Below, piece by piece: positions 12,801-20,572 of a stretch of DNA of 39,447 nucleotides (the stretch's first letter is position 1; each line of letters opens with the position of its first letter). Source of the stretch: a virus; the IMG/VR virus record IMGVR_UViG_3300036828_001639, positions 1 to 39,447 of that record; one strand, written 5' to 3'. The notes beneath the pieces were generated by a model. It ran no database searches, was not told where the DNA came from, and was given only the letters and a program-made list of their open reading frames with translations. A program made the position numbers and the translations under genes.

Positions 12801-14026
12801 TGAGCATAAAATCAAAAATAGGGGAGTGGCTTGGATTCAAGTCTACTCCCCTTGTTATTTCTGGACCTGATGAATTGGCACGTATTTTTGGTGCTGAATT
12901 TGTCACAGGTACAGGACAGCCTGTTACGCCATTGAGAGCTATGCAACTTGCGATTGTATTTTCATGTGTACGAGTGCTTTCAGAATCAATGGGCATGTTG
13001 CCATGCAGATTGTATAAACAGGAAGGTAAATACAAGCATCCAGCTGTAAATCATAAACTTTATGAGCTTTTAAGCCTTGCACCTAATGACTATATGACGA
13101 CTCAAGAATTTTGGGAATTACTTATGGTTTGCTTGTGCTTGAGGGGTAACTTCTACGCCTACAAGGTTTATGCCTTGGGTGAGGTTGTTGAATTACTTCC
13201 TCTTGATCCAAGTTCTGTTACGCCAAAACTCAATGATGACTGGACTGTTGAGTATCAGGTTAATTTTAAGAATGGTGGTATCAAAACACTAAGCCAAAAT
13301 GAAATTTGGCATGTCCGTTTATTCACCTTGGATGGTTTAACTGGTCTTAATCCTGTGGCATATGCGCGTAAATGTATTGGGCTAGGTTTAGATACAGAAG
13401 AGCACGGTGCAACATTATTCAAAAATGGTGCTGTTACTTCAGGTGTTTTAGAAACTGAAGAATCACTCACTGATGTTGCTTTCAACCGTCTTAAAACTGA
13501 ATTTGAAGAAAACTACACAGGACTGGCAAATACATACAGACCCATGATTCTTGAGCAAGGTCTGAAATGGAAACCAACCGCTTTAAATCTTGAAGATTCC
13601 CAATTCCTAGAAACACGTGAATATCAAAAAAGTGAAATCTGCGGATTGTTCCGGGTACCACCTCATTTAGTGGCAGCAATGGACAAGATGACATTAAACA
13701 ATATCGAACATATGGGGATGAGCTTTGTGAATTACTCTTTGGTTCCCTATATGACTCGTATTGAATCAAGAATCAGAGTTGGATTGCTCAATGAAAAAGA
13801 TCGTAAAAATCATTATGCAAAATTCAATGCTGGTGCGCTTTTACGTGGTGACTTGAAAACACGTTATGAATCTTACGGTAAGGGTATTCAGTGGGGATGG
13901 TTAAGTCCTAATGATTGCCGAGAACTTGAAGATATGAATCCGCGTGAAGGTGGGGATATTTACTTAACCCCAATGAATATGACAACTAAACCTGAGGATG
14001 ATAGTGATGCAAAAAAAGCATCTTAA
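12800..14026 (+). CDS. Portal protein, HK97 family
   Basis: A 408-aa portal protein. Characteristic segments include LAIVFSCVRVLSESMGMLP, a stem/wing region with GNFYAYKVYALGEVVEL, LFTLDGLTGLNPV, and GLFRVPPHLVAAMDKMTLNN. The dodecamer forms the DNA entry ring in the capsid vertex and binds the terminase and connector proteins. Length and order agree with HK97 gp3 relatives. It overlaps the terminase stop by one base, and its 3' end overlaps the protease gene by 20 bp, suggesting coupled translation. Confidence 0.95.
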   Translation: MSIKSKIGEWLGFKSTPLVISGPDELARIFGAEFVTGTGQPVTPLRAMQLAIVFSCVRVLSESMGMLPCRLYKQEGKYKHPAVNHKLYELLSLAPNDYMTTQEFWELLMVCLCLRGNFYAYKVYALGEVVELLPLDPSSVTPKLNDDWTVEYQVNFKNGGIKTLSQNEIWHVRLFTLDGLTGLNPVAYARKCIGLGLDTEEHGATLFKNGAVTSGVLETEESLTDVAFNRLKTEFEENYTGLANTYRPMILEQGLKWKPTALNLEDSQFLETREYQKSEICGLFRVPPHLVAAMDKMTLNNIEHMGMSFVNYSLVPYMTRIESRIRVGLLNEKDRKNHYAKFNAGALLRGDLKTRYESYGKGIQWGWLSPNDCRELEDMNPREGGDIYLTPMNMTTKPEDDSDAKKAS

Positions 14027-14675
14027 TGTGCCTTTTGAAATCAAATCTGTATCAGCCACAGGTGAGTTTGAGGGCTACGGTTCGGTATTTGGTATTAAAG
14101 ATAGCTATGGTGATGTTGTTATGCCAGGCGCATTCAAGCGAACACTAAATGAATGGTCTCAAAAGGGACGTTTGCCCGCCATGTTGTGGCAACACAAAAC
14201 AGATGAGCCCTTGGGACCATATCTGGAGATGAAAGAAGATGAAAACGGCCTTTATGTAAAAGGCCGTTTGCTTATTGACGATGATCCACTGGCAAAACGT
14301 GCACATGGTCATTTGAAAGCAAAATCAATAGGTGGCTTATCCATTGGTTTTATTCTTCGGGATTACGAATATGACAAACAGCTTGGCGTTTACAAGCTAA
14401 CAGACATTGATTTGTGGGAAGTATCACTTGTGACTTTTCCTGCAAATGATGAAGCGCGAGTTTCAGATGTGAAATCAGCGTTGGATCGAGGGGAAACCCC
14501 ATCTGAAATGGAAGTAGAGCGAGCATTGCGAGATGCTGGTTTCACACTTCAACAAGCCAAAGCCTTTATGGCTAAAGGTTACGGAGCGATTAGTGCACAG
14601 AGAAATACTGAGCAAACTGATGACGCGCTTCAATCACTCAAAGACTTAAAATCCATTTTTACAGCAGGTAAATAA
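14007..14675 (+). CDS. Prohead maturation protease, HK97 gp4-like (U35)
   Basis: A 222-aa serine protease of the HK97 prohead type. The N-terminus shows FEIKSVSATGEFEGYGSVFG and VVMPGAFKRTL. The catalytic His is expected in LWQHKTDEPLG (near residue 62) and the Ser in KSIGGLSIGF (near 112). It cleaves the capsid N-terminal scaffold domain and itself during maturation. ATG 14007 was chosen because GAGG lies nine bases upstream; ATG 13998 abuts that site. An 11-bp perfect hairpin lies inside the gene (14243-14269). Confidence 0.93.
   Translation: MQKKHLNVPFEIKSVSATGEFEGYGSVFGIKDSYGDVVMPGAFKRTLNEWSQKGRLPAMLWQHKTDEPLGPYLEMKEDENGLYVKGRLLIDDDPLAKRAHGHLKAKSIGGLSIGFILRDYEYDKQLGVYKLTDIDLWEVSLVTFPANDEARVSDVKSALDRGETPSEMEVERALRDAGFTLQQAKAFMAKGYGAISAQRNTEQTDDALQSLKDLKSIFTAGK
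14243..14269 (+). other. Long perfect hairpin inside the protease gene
   Basis: AAACGGCCTTT and AAAGGCCGTTT form an 11-bp perfect stem with loop ATGTA. The tail is GTTTGCTT, so it is terminator-like but with a weak U-tract. It is one of four hairpins inside structural genes. Confidence 0.55.
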
Positions 14676-14678
14676 ATC

Positions 14679-15878
14679 ATGGCTATTGAAAAGAAAGATG
14701 TTGAAGAAGTTGCAAAAGATCTAAAGGGTGCGTTTGATGACTTCAAAGCCACCAATGATAAAGAACTGGAAGCAATCAAATCGGAAAAAGGTAAATTAAG
14801 TGAACAAGTTGAAAAACTTAATGAAAAATTAGGTGATATTGACAAGCTTAAAACTGAACTTGAAAAAGAGCTTAAAGCAGCAAAACGCCCAGGTGTGACT
14901 GGTGGTGAAGGTGTTGACGAGCATAAAACTGCATTTTATCAATTCCTTCGTAAAGGTGTTGATGATGGTCTTGCTGATTTAGAGCGCAAAGCTGTTCAAA
15001 CCACAACTAATCCTGATGGTGGCTTTGCGGTACCAGAAGAACTAGATCGCACATTATTGGAACTTTTGAAAGATGAAAGCCCAATGCGTAACGTTTGTTC
15101 GCAAATCACTGTTGGATCGCCTGATTATAAAAAATTAGTCAATCTTGGTGGTGCTGGTTCAGGCTGGGTGGGTGAAACAGATGCACGCCCTGCAACTGGA
15201 ACTCCAACACTTGCACAACTTCAAGCAACAATGGGGGAAATCTATGCCAATCCTCAAGCAACACAAACATCTTTAGATGACGTGTTCTTTAATGTTGAAA
15301 ACTGGATCTCGACAGAAGTTGCACGTGAATTTGCTGAAAAAGAAGGTCATGCATTCTTGCTTGGTGATGGTTCTAAAAAACCAAAAGGTATTTTAGCCAA
15401 TACGTTGACTACAGAAGCTGATAAAGACCGTGCATTTGGTTCGCTTCAGAAAATCATTTCTGGTCAGGCAGGCAACTTCAATGGTGACAATCTTATTGAT
15501 TTGATCTACTCATTGAAAAAAGGCTATCGAAATGGCGCTTTGTTCATGATGACAAATCTTACTCAAGCAAAAGTGCGTAAATTTAAAGATTCTGAAGGTA
15601 ATTACTTATGGCAACCGGGCCTGCAGCTGGGTCAACCATCAACATTGCTTGGATATGGCATTGAAGAAAATGAAGATATGCCAGAAGCTGAAGCGGATGC
15701 TAATGCAATTTTATTTGGTAACTTTAAGCGCGGTTATTTGATTGTCGATCGCATGGGAACTCGTGTATTACGTGACCCGTACACCAATAAGCCTTACGTT
15801 GGTTTTTATACCACAAAACGTACTGGTGGCATGCTTACAGATAGCAATGCAATTAAAGCACTAACGCTATCTGCTTAA
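14679..15878 (+). CDS. Major capsid protein, HK97 gp5-like
   Basis: A 399-aa capsid subunit. Residues 1 to about 85 are a charged coiled coil (KLSEQVEKLNEKLGDIDKLK) corresponding to the scaffold-like delta domain that the protease removes. The mature part should begin near 85-110, before TTTNPDGGFAVPEELD, which starts the N-arm and E-loop. The fold continues through GSGWVGETDARPATGTP and ends with LRDPYTNKPYVGFYTTKR, typical of the HK97 P-domain. It starts three bases after the protease stop. A terminator follows 14 bp after its own stop. Confidence 0.95.
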   Translation: MAIEKKDVEEVAKDLKGAFDDFKATNDKELEAIKSEKGKLSEQVEKLNEKLGDIDKLKTELEKELKAAKRPGVTGGEGVDEHKTAFYQFLRKGVDDGLADLERKAVQTTTNPDGGFAVPEELDRTLLELLKDESPMRNVCSQITVGSPDYKKLVNLGGAGSGWVGETDARPATGTPTLAQLQATMGEIYANPQATQTSLDDVFFNVENWISTEVAREFAEKEGHAFLLGDGSKKPKGILANTLTTEADKDRAFGSLQKIISGQAGNFNGDNLIDLIYSLKKGYRNGALFMMTNLTQAKVRKFKDSEGNYLWQPGLQLGQPSTLLGYGIEENEDMPEAEADANAILFGNFKRGYLIVDRMGTRVLRDPYTNKPYVGFYTTKRTGGMLTDSNAIKALTLSA

Positions 15879-15891
15879 ATCTATCATTTAG

Positions 15892-15924
15892 AATATGCCT
15901 TACTTTTTGTGAGGCATATTTTTT
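15892..15924 (+). terminator. Intrinsic terminator after the capsid gene
   Basis: AATATGCCT and AGGCATATT form a perfect 9-bp stem with an 11-base loop, followed by TTTT. A terminator directly after the capsid gene can raise relative capsid dosage unless antiterminated. Confidence 0.8.
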
Positions 15925-15933
15925 GGGGGAAAC

Positions 15934-16143
15934 ATGCCAATTATTACGGTAAAACAGACCTTTAAAATTGCTATTGAAAATGGAAATAAGGTCATAGAAA
16001 TTGGAAAAGGTGATCAAGATGTATCGGATCGCATTGCGGAAGTCGCTGTAAATCAATTGAAAGTTGCAACATTTAATGCGAAAGGAAAACAGAATGAATC
16101 AGTTTCTAACGCTGGAACAGGTAAAACTACACCTGAAAGTTGA
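15934..16143 (+). CDS. Small head-region protein (69 aa), unknown
   Basis: A 69-aa protein starting at ATG after GGGGGAAAC. The N-terminal 45 residues suggest small strands plus a helix (ITVKQTFKIAIENGNKVIEI, then DVSDRIAEVAVNQL). The tail is polar and Gly/Thr/Ser-rich. Small proteins of this size commonly sit between capsid and connector genes in HK97-like phages. Its exact role (minor head protein or connector accessory) is not known. Its last 50 bp overlap the start of the connector gene. Confidence 0.65.
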   Translation: MPIITVKQTFKIAIENGNKVIEIGKGDQDVSDRIAEVAVNQLKVATFNAKGKQNESVSNAGTGKTTPES

Positions 16144-16414
16144 TCATGATGATGAAGATTCAGATATAGAGGCGCTAATTGATGCCTCGTTTTTCGCATT
16201 CGAAGAATCAACCAATCGCAAGCTCTATGCTGAAAATGAAGCAATTCCCGAGGATATTAAAAATGGTGTTCATATCAGTGATGCAATTATTCAGGGTGCT
16301 AAATTATTAATTGGTCACTGGTATCGGAATAGAGAAACCACTGGTAATTTGCAAAACTTGCCATTTGCTACAGAGTGGCTTTGGCGTAGACATCGATTTG
16401 TGAATATGGGGTGA
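16094..16414 (+). CDS. Head-tail connector, HK97 gp6-like
   Basis: A 106-aa adaptor protein. The pattern FLTLEQVKLHLKVDHDDED, then DIEALIDASFFAFEESTNR, then IIQGAKLLIGHWYRNRE matches the gp6/YqbG-type 'DNA packaging' connectors, which form a ring under the portal. ATG 16094 was preferred (AGGA seven bases upstream) over the earlier in-frame start at 16064. It overlaps the previous gene by 50 bp in another frame. Head-closure and tail-joining genes follow in the usual order. Confidence 0.88.
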   Translation: MNQFLTLEQVKLHLKVDHDDEDSDIEALIDASFFAFEESTNRKLYAENEAIPEDIKNGVHISDAIIQGAKLLIGHWYRNRETTGNLQNLPFATEWLWRRHRFVNMG

Positions 16415-16417
16415 TTT

Positions 16418-16750
16418 ATGGGTATTCCTGCAGGCGAACTACTCCACCGAGTAACCATCCAACACAAAATCACGCCCACCGATGAATATAATAATGAACT
16501 TGAGCCGATTTGGTCTGTATACAAAAAGCTTTGGTCTAAAGTTGAGTTTCTATCTGTAAAAGATACTTTAACTGCAAAGGCTGTTGGATCAGAGACTAAT
16601 GCACGCTTAAAGATTCGCAAACGTACCGATATCACAACAGAAATGCGTGTGTTATGGAAAAATCAGACTTTTCAAATCGTTTCACCGCCAAAACCTGACA
16701 ATGAAAACGCTGAAATTTATGTAACGTTTGAGTTGAAACTATTGGGGTAG
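16418..16750 (+). CDS. Head-closure/head-tail adaptor, SPP1 gp16-like
   Basis: A 110-aa protein of the phage head-tail joining family. It begins GIPAGELLHRVTIQHKITPTD. The family's Trp-containing strand is present (WSKVEFLSVKDTLTAKAV), and it ends with an FQIVSPPKPD segment. These small beta-barrel proteins close the connector after packaging and bind the tail terminator. The start lies three bases after the gp6-like gene. Confidence 0.88.
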   Translation: MGIPAGELLHRVTIQHKITPTDEYNNELEPIWSVYKKLWSKVEFLSVKDTLTAKAVGSETNARLKIRKRTDITTEMRVLWKNQTFQIVSPPKPDNENAEIYVTFELKLLG

Positions 16751-16757
16751 ATTAGAT

Positions 16758-17234
16758 ATGGCTGATATTCAATTCGATATCCAAGGACTAGATCAACTTC
16801 AATCCAAACTTGAACGCCTCAATAATCCGCGCAAAGTAAAATCAATGGTTCGCAAGGCATTAAGACAAGCTGCGAATATTGTTCGTGATACAGCGCGTAA
16901 TAATGCCAAGTTAATTGATGATCCTGAAACACGTGAGAAGATCTGGAAAAACATTAGTGTTCAGGGTGGAAAAACAAGAAATCCAAGTGATATTAAAATT
17001 AGAGTAGGTGTGAGAGGTGGTGCAGCAATGAATCAACATTCTGATGCAGCTGCTTTATCGTCTTTATCAGGTGGTAATACAACTTACTGGCGCTATTTAG
17101 AGTTCGGAGCAGCTACAACACCTGCGACACCTTTTATGAGACCAGCTTTGGCAAACAATATCCAACCGGTCACAGATAAGTTTGTTCAAATGTTGAATGA
17201 CGAAATTGACAAAGCTTTAGCGAGTGGATCATGA
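16758..17234 (+). CDS. Tail completion/neck protein, HK97 gp10-like
   Basis: A 158-aa protein of the HK97-gp10 family, recognised by QFDIQGLDQLQSKLERL at the N-terminus, KMVRKALRQAANIVRD-like helices (here KSMVRKALRQAANIVRD), and the C-terminal WRYLEFGAATTPATPFMRPAL, the family hallmark. It links head connector and tail. The stop overlaps the next gene's start as ATGA. Confidence 0.92.
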   Translation: MADIQFDIQGLDQLQSKLERLNNPRKVKSMVRKALRQAANIVRDTARNNAKLIDDPETREKIWKNISVQGGKTRNPSDIKIRVGVRGGAAMNQHSDAAALSSLSGGNTTYWRYLEFGAATTPATPFMRPALANNIQPVTDKFVQMLNDEIDKALASGS

Positions 17235-17593
17235 ACATTTTACCAATCTTTAAAACACTACAAGCGTCATCTGAGGTCGTTGCGCTGGTTGGCAATCGAA
17301 TTTATGAAGATATTGCACCTGACAAAACACCATTTCCTTACATTGTTTGGTCAACAATCGGAGCTGAGCCTAGTCATAACCTTGACTGTCCACCTCAGAT
17401 AGATCACTTAACTTATCAGTTGGTTGTTTACGACACTCAAGCAACACGAGCTTCAAATATTCGAAAACAAATCAGTGCAGTATTAGACCCACTTTGCACA
17501 ATCACAAACCTACATCCAAACCATGTCGAACGTGTTGCCGATACCAATATTTTTGGTCGTGGATTTGATGCGAATTGGTTTATATTAAGATAA
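17231..17593 (+). CDS. Tail terminator, DUF3168/gpU-like
   Basis: A 120-aa protein with FKTLQASSEVVALVGNRIYE, then DKTPFPYIVWSTIG and YQLVVYDTQATRASNIRKQI, the usual DUF3168 pattern. Proteins of this family cap the tail tube at its head-proximal end and fix tail completion. It is the last connector gene before the first moron-like insertion. In most relatives the tail tube gene follows directly; here a 1.05-kb unit intervenes. Confidence 0.88.
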   Translation: MNILPIFKTLQASSEVVALVGNRIYEDIAPDKTPFPYIVWSTIGAEPSHNLDCPPQIDHLTYQLVVYDTQATRASNIRKQISAVLDPLCTITNLHPNHVERVADTNIFGRGFDANWFILR

Positions 17594-17596
17594 AAT

Positions 17597-18286
17597 ATGG
17601 GTTCTCTGTATTTTAAAAGTTATTTTATGGACAAAGTAAATTTTGATAATGATGGTTCAAAAAACCAGCAAATTTACAATCAAAATGAGGAAGCTGCTTT
17701 AATTGCTTGGGGGCAAGCGGTAATTGCAGAATATAAATATTCCAAAATGTACAATAATATTTCATTTTGGGTTAATATAATTAATGTAATTTCTTATTGC
17801 TTCCCGATTTTAATTACTGCTGTTCTTTTGGCAGCATCAAACCAAGATTTTCAGTATTTTTTCCAGCATAAAAGCATAATAGAACAAATAGGTGTTATTG
17901 GGTCTGCTTTAGTTTTTGTGATACCTGTTGTTTTCTTCTGGGTTTTTAAGTTTGATAGTAATTTGGAAGCCTACAAAGAAGGCATGTTAAATAATCTAAG
18001 AAATGCTAAAGATGCGAAAGAAATTTATCAAAATAAAGAGTTTGATAAGCTTAAGTGGTTTTATAATTATCTGCATGAACAAGACAAAAAGGATAAAATT
18101 TACTTAAAATCTGATGATAAAAGGGTGGAAAAAGCAGCTTATACTCATTGGCTGGAAACATCTGGTCAAAATTGTATTTTATGTAAAAAGGAATCTTATG
18201 CTTTAAGACCAAATACATTACAAAGAATATTTAAACAATATAGAATCTGCACCAAATGTGGATCTTTAGATGTTAACAAAAAGTGA
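17597..18286 (+). CDS. Two-helix membrane protein with C-terminal Cys clusters (SLATT-like?)
   Basis: An AT-rich gene for a 229-aa protein. Residues about 55-80 and 97-117 are membrane helices with a short loop. A cytoplasmic helical region follows. Near the C-terminus come CILC and about 20 residues later CTKC, a plausible zinc-binding pair. Two membrane helices followed by a helical domain is the architecture of SLATT-type proteins, which are predicted pore-forming effectors in defence systems, some with paired CxxC motifs. This is inference from layout; no hallmark sequence was confirmed. The start is uncertain (17597 or 17627). It interrupts the tail operon and is followed by a small partner gene and a terminator. 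Confidence 0.7.
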   Translation: MGSLYFKSYFMDKVNFDNDGSKNQQIYNQNEEAALIAWGQAVIAEYKYSKMYNNISFWVNIINVISYCFPILITAVLLAASNQDFQYFFQHKSIIEQIGVIGSALVFVIPVVFFWVFKFDSNLEAYKEGMLNNLRNAKDAKEIYQNKEFDKLKWFYNYLHEQDKKDKIYLKSDDKRVEKAAYTHWLETSGQNCILCKKESYALRPNTLQRIFKQYRICTKCGSLDVNKK

Positions 18287-18299
18287 AGGGGAAAATGCA

Positions 18300-18578
18300 G
18301 TGAAAACATTTATTGAGGCTCTAAACGAAGCTAAAGCAAAACTACTTTTATCAAATACTAAAACTGAAGATGATCTAAAACGGGAAAAAGAAGAGTCTAT
18401 TAAAAAGTTTGATGAATTTTATTCAAAATTGAATGAAATTGAGAAACAAACAATTGTAGATTATGTAAAAAGCATTGAGTTCACTGTTTCAACTGAAGGT
18501 GATACAAGATACGCTACATCTTTAATTAGTTCTAAAACAGTTAAATGTCCTAAATGTAAGTTTGAGTTCAAACCTTAA
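18300..18578 (+). CDS. Small helical protein with a C-terminal CxxC
   Basis: A 92-aa protein starting at GTG 18300, eight bases after AAGGGG and 14 bases after the stop of the two-helix membrane protein. An in-frame ATG at 18270 would overlap that gene. The first 60 residues are charged helices (NEAKAKLLLSNTKTEDDLKR). The end is VKCPKCKFEFKP, a half zinc knuckle that might pair with a partner's cysteines. It is probably co-expressed with 17597-18286 as a two-gene unit. A terminator follows 14 bp later. Function unknown. Confidence 0.65.
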   Translation: MKTFIEALNEAKAKLLLSNTKTEDDLKREKEESIKKFDEFYSKLNEIEKQTIVDYVKSIEFTVSTEGDTRYATSLISSKTVKCPKCKFEFKP

Positions 18579-18592
18579 TTTTAAAGAAAGTC

Positions 18593-18619
18593 AAACCCCA
18601 GCTAATGCTGGGTTTTTTT
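18593..18619 (+). terminator. Terminator of the first moron-like unit
   Basis: AAACCCCAGC, loop TAAT and GCTGGGTTT lead into a T-run. It separates the 17597-18578 unit from the tail tube gene. Confidence 0.85.
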
Positions 18620-18645
18620 ATGCCTAAAAAGAGGAGTAACTACTC

Positions 18646-19125
18646 ATGGCGAAGAAAGGGGTACTCGGAAACGGTACAGGAATTTGGATTCTGCATGGTG
18701 CAGTTCCAACATTAACAAAACTTGGATGCGTCACTGAATTTGTATTTGGTGATGATACTTTTGCTGATGTAGATAATACATGCTTGGAAGAAACTGAAGT
18801 TCGTACAAGTGAAGATGGCTTATCTACACCGGGTGATGGTAGCTTTAAAATCAATACTGATCCAACAAATGCTACACATATAATGTTATTGGATCTTGCA
18901 GATAAAAAAGAAATTATCGGCATTTACATGGGCTGGAATGATGGTGTGGGTGTACCTACATTGACTGGCTCTACAGTTGATTTGCCTGAAACGCGTACAT
19001 GGTCATGGTGTGAAGCTAAACTTCGCAAAAACTCTGTAGTTGTAGGTTTGGATGCGTTAAACAATCATACAGTGCCATTCAAACGCCAAACAAAAGTTAC
19101 AGATGAATTTAAGGTGACTCCATAA
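18646..19125 (+). CDS. Major tail (tube) protein
   Basis: A 159-aa tail tube subunit. Strand-rich sequence includes VPTLTKLGCVTEFVFGDDT, then CLEETEVRTSEDGLSTPGDG and the terminal KRQTKVTDEFKVTP, a typical tube-protein pattern of siphophages related to lambda gpV. It polymerises around the tape measure. The good GAGGAGT site precedes the ATG. The stop overlaps the start of the chaperone gene (TAATGG), so head-to-tail order resumes after the inserted unit. Confidence 0.88.
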   Translation: MAKKGVLGNGTGIWILHGAVPTLTKLGCVTEFVFGDDTFADVDNTCLEETEVRTSEDGLSTPGDGSFKINTDPTNATHIMLLDLADKKEIIGIYMGWNDGVGVPTLTGSTVDLPETRTWSWCEAKLRKNSVVVGLDALNNHTVPFKRQTKVTDEFKVTP

Positions 19126-19541
19126 TGGCTAAACTCACATTAAAGGCAGCTCAAAAGGCCATTGGTATTGGCACATTCGTTGAAAAAACAATTAAGTTCC
19201 GTGATGCTGAAGGCAAAGAGTTCTCAGGTGAAATCCTTGTTAAAATCCTATCCCATGATGAAGTTGTGGCGGCAACCGATGTATGGGGCATGAAAAACAG
19301 TGGTGAATTAACTGTTGATCAGTACCGCAAAGCCTTACTTCATCAAGTCGTTTACGAAGATGAAAAAACTCAATTCTTCCCAAAAATTGGCGATACTGGT
19401 TCAGTTTCAACTGAAGTAATTGGTGCGATGTACGATGCAGCTGATGAGGTTGTGAATTTTTCGGGAAAGAACTGGATCTCGAACCAGACAGCGAGTTCTG
19501 GTGCGAACTCGTCATCAACGGAATCGGCGGAAGAACAGTAG
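19125..19541 (+). CDS. Tail assembly chaperone, gpG-like (zero-frame product)
   Basis: A 138-aa protein with KAAQKAIGIGTFVEKTIKF, then a helical core and YDAADEVVNFSGKNW. It is the short form of the tail assembly chaperone. Near its end the message contains the slippery heptamer GGGAAAG (19463-19469), the same as in lambda gpG/gpGT. A fraction of ribosomes should slip -1 and read on to 19789, producing a longer protein that bridges chaperone and tube subunits around the tape measure. After the slip site the zero-frame tail is polar and Ser-rich. Confidence 0.9.
   Translation: MAKLTLKAAQKAIGIGTFVEKTIKFRDAEGKEFSGEILVKILSHDEVVAATDVWGMKNSGELTVDQYRKALLHQVVYEDEKTQFFPKIGDTGSVSTEVIGAMYDAADEVVNFSGKNWISNQTASSGANSSSTESAEEQ
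19463..19469 (+). promoter_or_regulatory. Programmed -1 frameshift site GGGAAAG
   Basis: The heptamer reads G GGA AAG in the gpG frame, the standard X XXY YYZ arrangement. Shifting back one base connects without a stop to the frame that ends at 19789. The calculated fusion has 115 + 106 = 221 residues. Such -1 frameshifts in tail chaperone genes are conserved across long-tailed phages. Confidence 0.85.
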
Positions 19542-19789
19542 CTGAAGCCAAGGCCAATATTTCAAATCCTGAATTGATGTTATGGAGATCCTATCGTAAA
19601 AAGTATGGATCTCTTTTTTTTGGTCGCAGATTAGAGCAATCTTTTGGCAACTGGATGGCGCATTACTCAAGATTTAAAGTGAAAGAAGGCACAGATATTG
19701 ATGTATTTGATTTCATGCCACATGAGGAAGCGCCATCAACAAGTTTTGAGCAAGAACGCATGAAAGCCATTGAGAAGAAATCTGCCTAG
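19469..19789 (+). CDS. gpT-like extension, made by -1 frameshift
   Basis: This frame continues from the slip site for 106 residues (beginning ELDLEPDSEFWCELVINGIG). Its C-terminal part is WRSYRKKYGSLFFGRRLEQS and ends with Lys/Glu-rich residues. An internal ATG at 19574 would give only 71 aa and has no convincing ribosome binding site, so the fused gpGT-like product is the likely one. In lambda the T part binds tail tube subunits. The stop is 33 bp before the next, doubtful, frame. Confidence 0.85.
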   Translation, partial: ELDLEPDSEFWCELVINGIGGRTVAEAKANISNPELMLWRSYRKKYGSLFFGRRLEQSFGNWMAHYSRFKVKEGTDIDVFDFMPHEEAPSTSFEQERMKAIEKKSA

Positions 19790-19822
19790 ATCGGTTTCTT
19801 CATTCATTTAAAAGGATTATTT

Positions 19823-20125
19823 ATGGACATTAAATCAATTGTGGTGAACCCACCTCAAAAAGGCATATATGTTGACCTTCAATGTAATTTTGATCATATA
19901 TACCTTGATATTGGCAATTGCTATTTAGAGTTTATCAAGATAAACCAAGATACGTTCCAATTAATAAAATCGCACTCGGCAGATTCTCCAAACCTTCATC
20001 CAGTAGTTTCGTGGTCAGGTGTTTTATGGCATCGGCAGGAAGCTCTCGAAGCGAATCAATCATTGACTGCTTATCTTCAGGGTCTAAATCAGACTGATTT
20101 ATCTTATTCTCTAAAATTGCCTTAA
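19823..20125 (+). CDS. Doubtful 100-codon frame, possibly a truncated gene
   Basis: The first 37 codons (MDIKSIVVNPPQKGIYVDLQ onwards) lie outside any other gene and have a good AAAGGA site before the ATG. The remainder is antisense to the well-formed 19935-20429 gene. One reading is that a rightward gene was cut by insertion of the leftward unit and now reads into antisense sequence. Another is that it is a genuine overlapping gene. The predicted product has no recognised domain. Confidence 0.35.
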   Translation: MDIKSIVVNPPQKGIYVDLQCNFDHIYLDIGNCYLEFIKINQDTFQLIKSHSADSPNLHPVVSWSGVLWHRQEALEANQSLTAYLQGLNQTDLSYSLKLP

Positions 20126-20429
20126 GTGTATCTGCTTCAAATTTAACAGTTACAACATCTAGTATAGCTGTTAGGCCACCATCATCAGCCAAAAAATCAA
20201 GGCCGCGATGAGTAATCCGTATAATCGCATAGCTGAAAATTCCATCAACAGACTCGCTGATTGGATTACTTTCAATTAGTTTGTGTTGAGCCAAATAACT
20301 AAGGTTTGCTACGATCTTTTTCTCGTCTGGATCATTAAATATTTCGTATAAGTCAGTATCAACTGCTTTTGGGTAACATGTTGAAGCAATTTGCAATATT
20401 TGATTTTGTAAAAGCCTATCAATGACCAT
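19935..20429 (-). CDS. Winged-helix-like protein, moron on the opposite strand
   Basis: A 164-aa protein, the only minus-strand gene within the late operon. Residues about 1-85 look like a winged helix: a helical start, NLSYLAQHKLIESNPISESV, then YAIIRITHRGLDFLADDGGL, the wing and final helix. The second half is helical and acidic. Start ATG 20429 has AAGGA eight bases upstream. A weak promoter can be read on the minus strand (TTGTTA, 16 bp, TAATTT). Being divergent from late genes it can be expressed in the lysogen, so a lysogenic conversion or regulatory role is plausible. Function unknown. Confidence 0.75.
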   Translation of the reverse strand: MVIDRLLQNQILQIASTCYPKAVDTDLYEIFNDPDEKKIVANLSYLAQHKLIESNPISESVDGIFSYAIIRITHRGLDFLADDGGLTAILDVVTVKFEADTLKAILENKINQSDLDPEDKQSMIDSLRELPADAIKHLTTKLLDEGLENLPSAILLIGTYLGLS

Positions 20430-20498
20430 TTTGAAATCCTTTTTAAGTTTAAGGTTGTAAATTTTTAAATTATTCGAAATTTGAATTCTAACAAAACC

Positions 20499-20524
20499 AA
20501 ACCTCCTTCGGGAGGTTTCTTTTT
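20499..20524 (+). terminator. Intrinsic terminator bounding the second moron-like unit
   Basis: AAACCTCC, loop TTCG and GGAGGTTT are followed by CTTTTT on the plus strand. It lies upstream of the leftward gene's start and before the lipoprotein gene, so it isolates both from late readthrough. Confidence 0.85.
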
Positions 20525-20572
20525 AACCCAATAATTAGTATCTTGGTCTAAATTTATATTTTAGGGTGGGGT

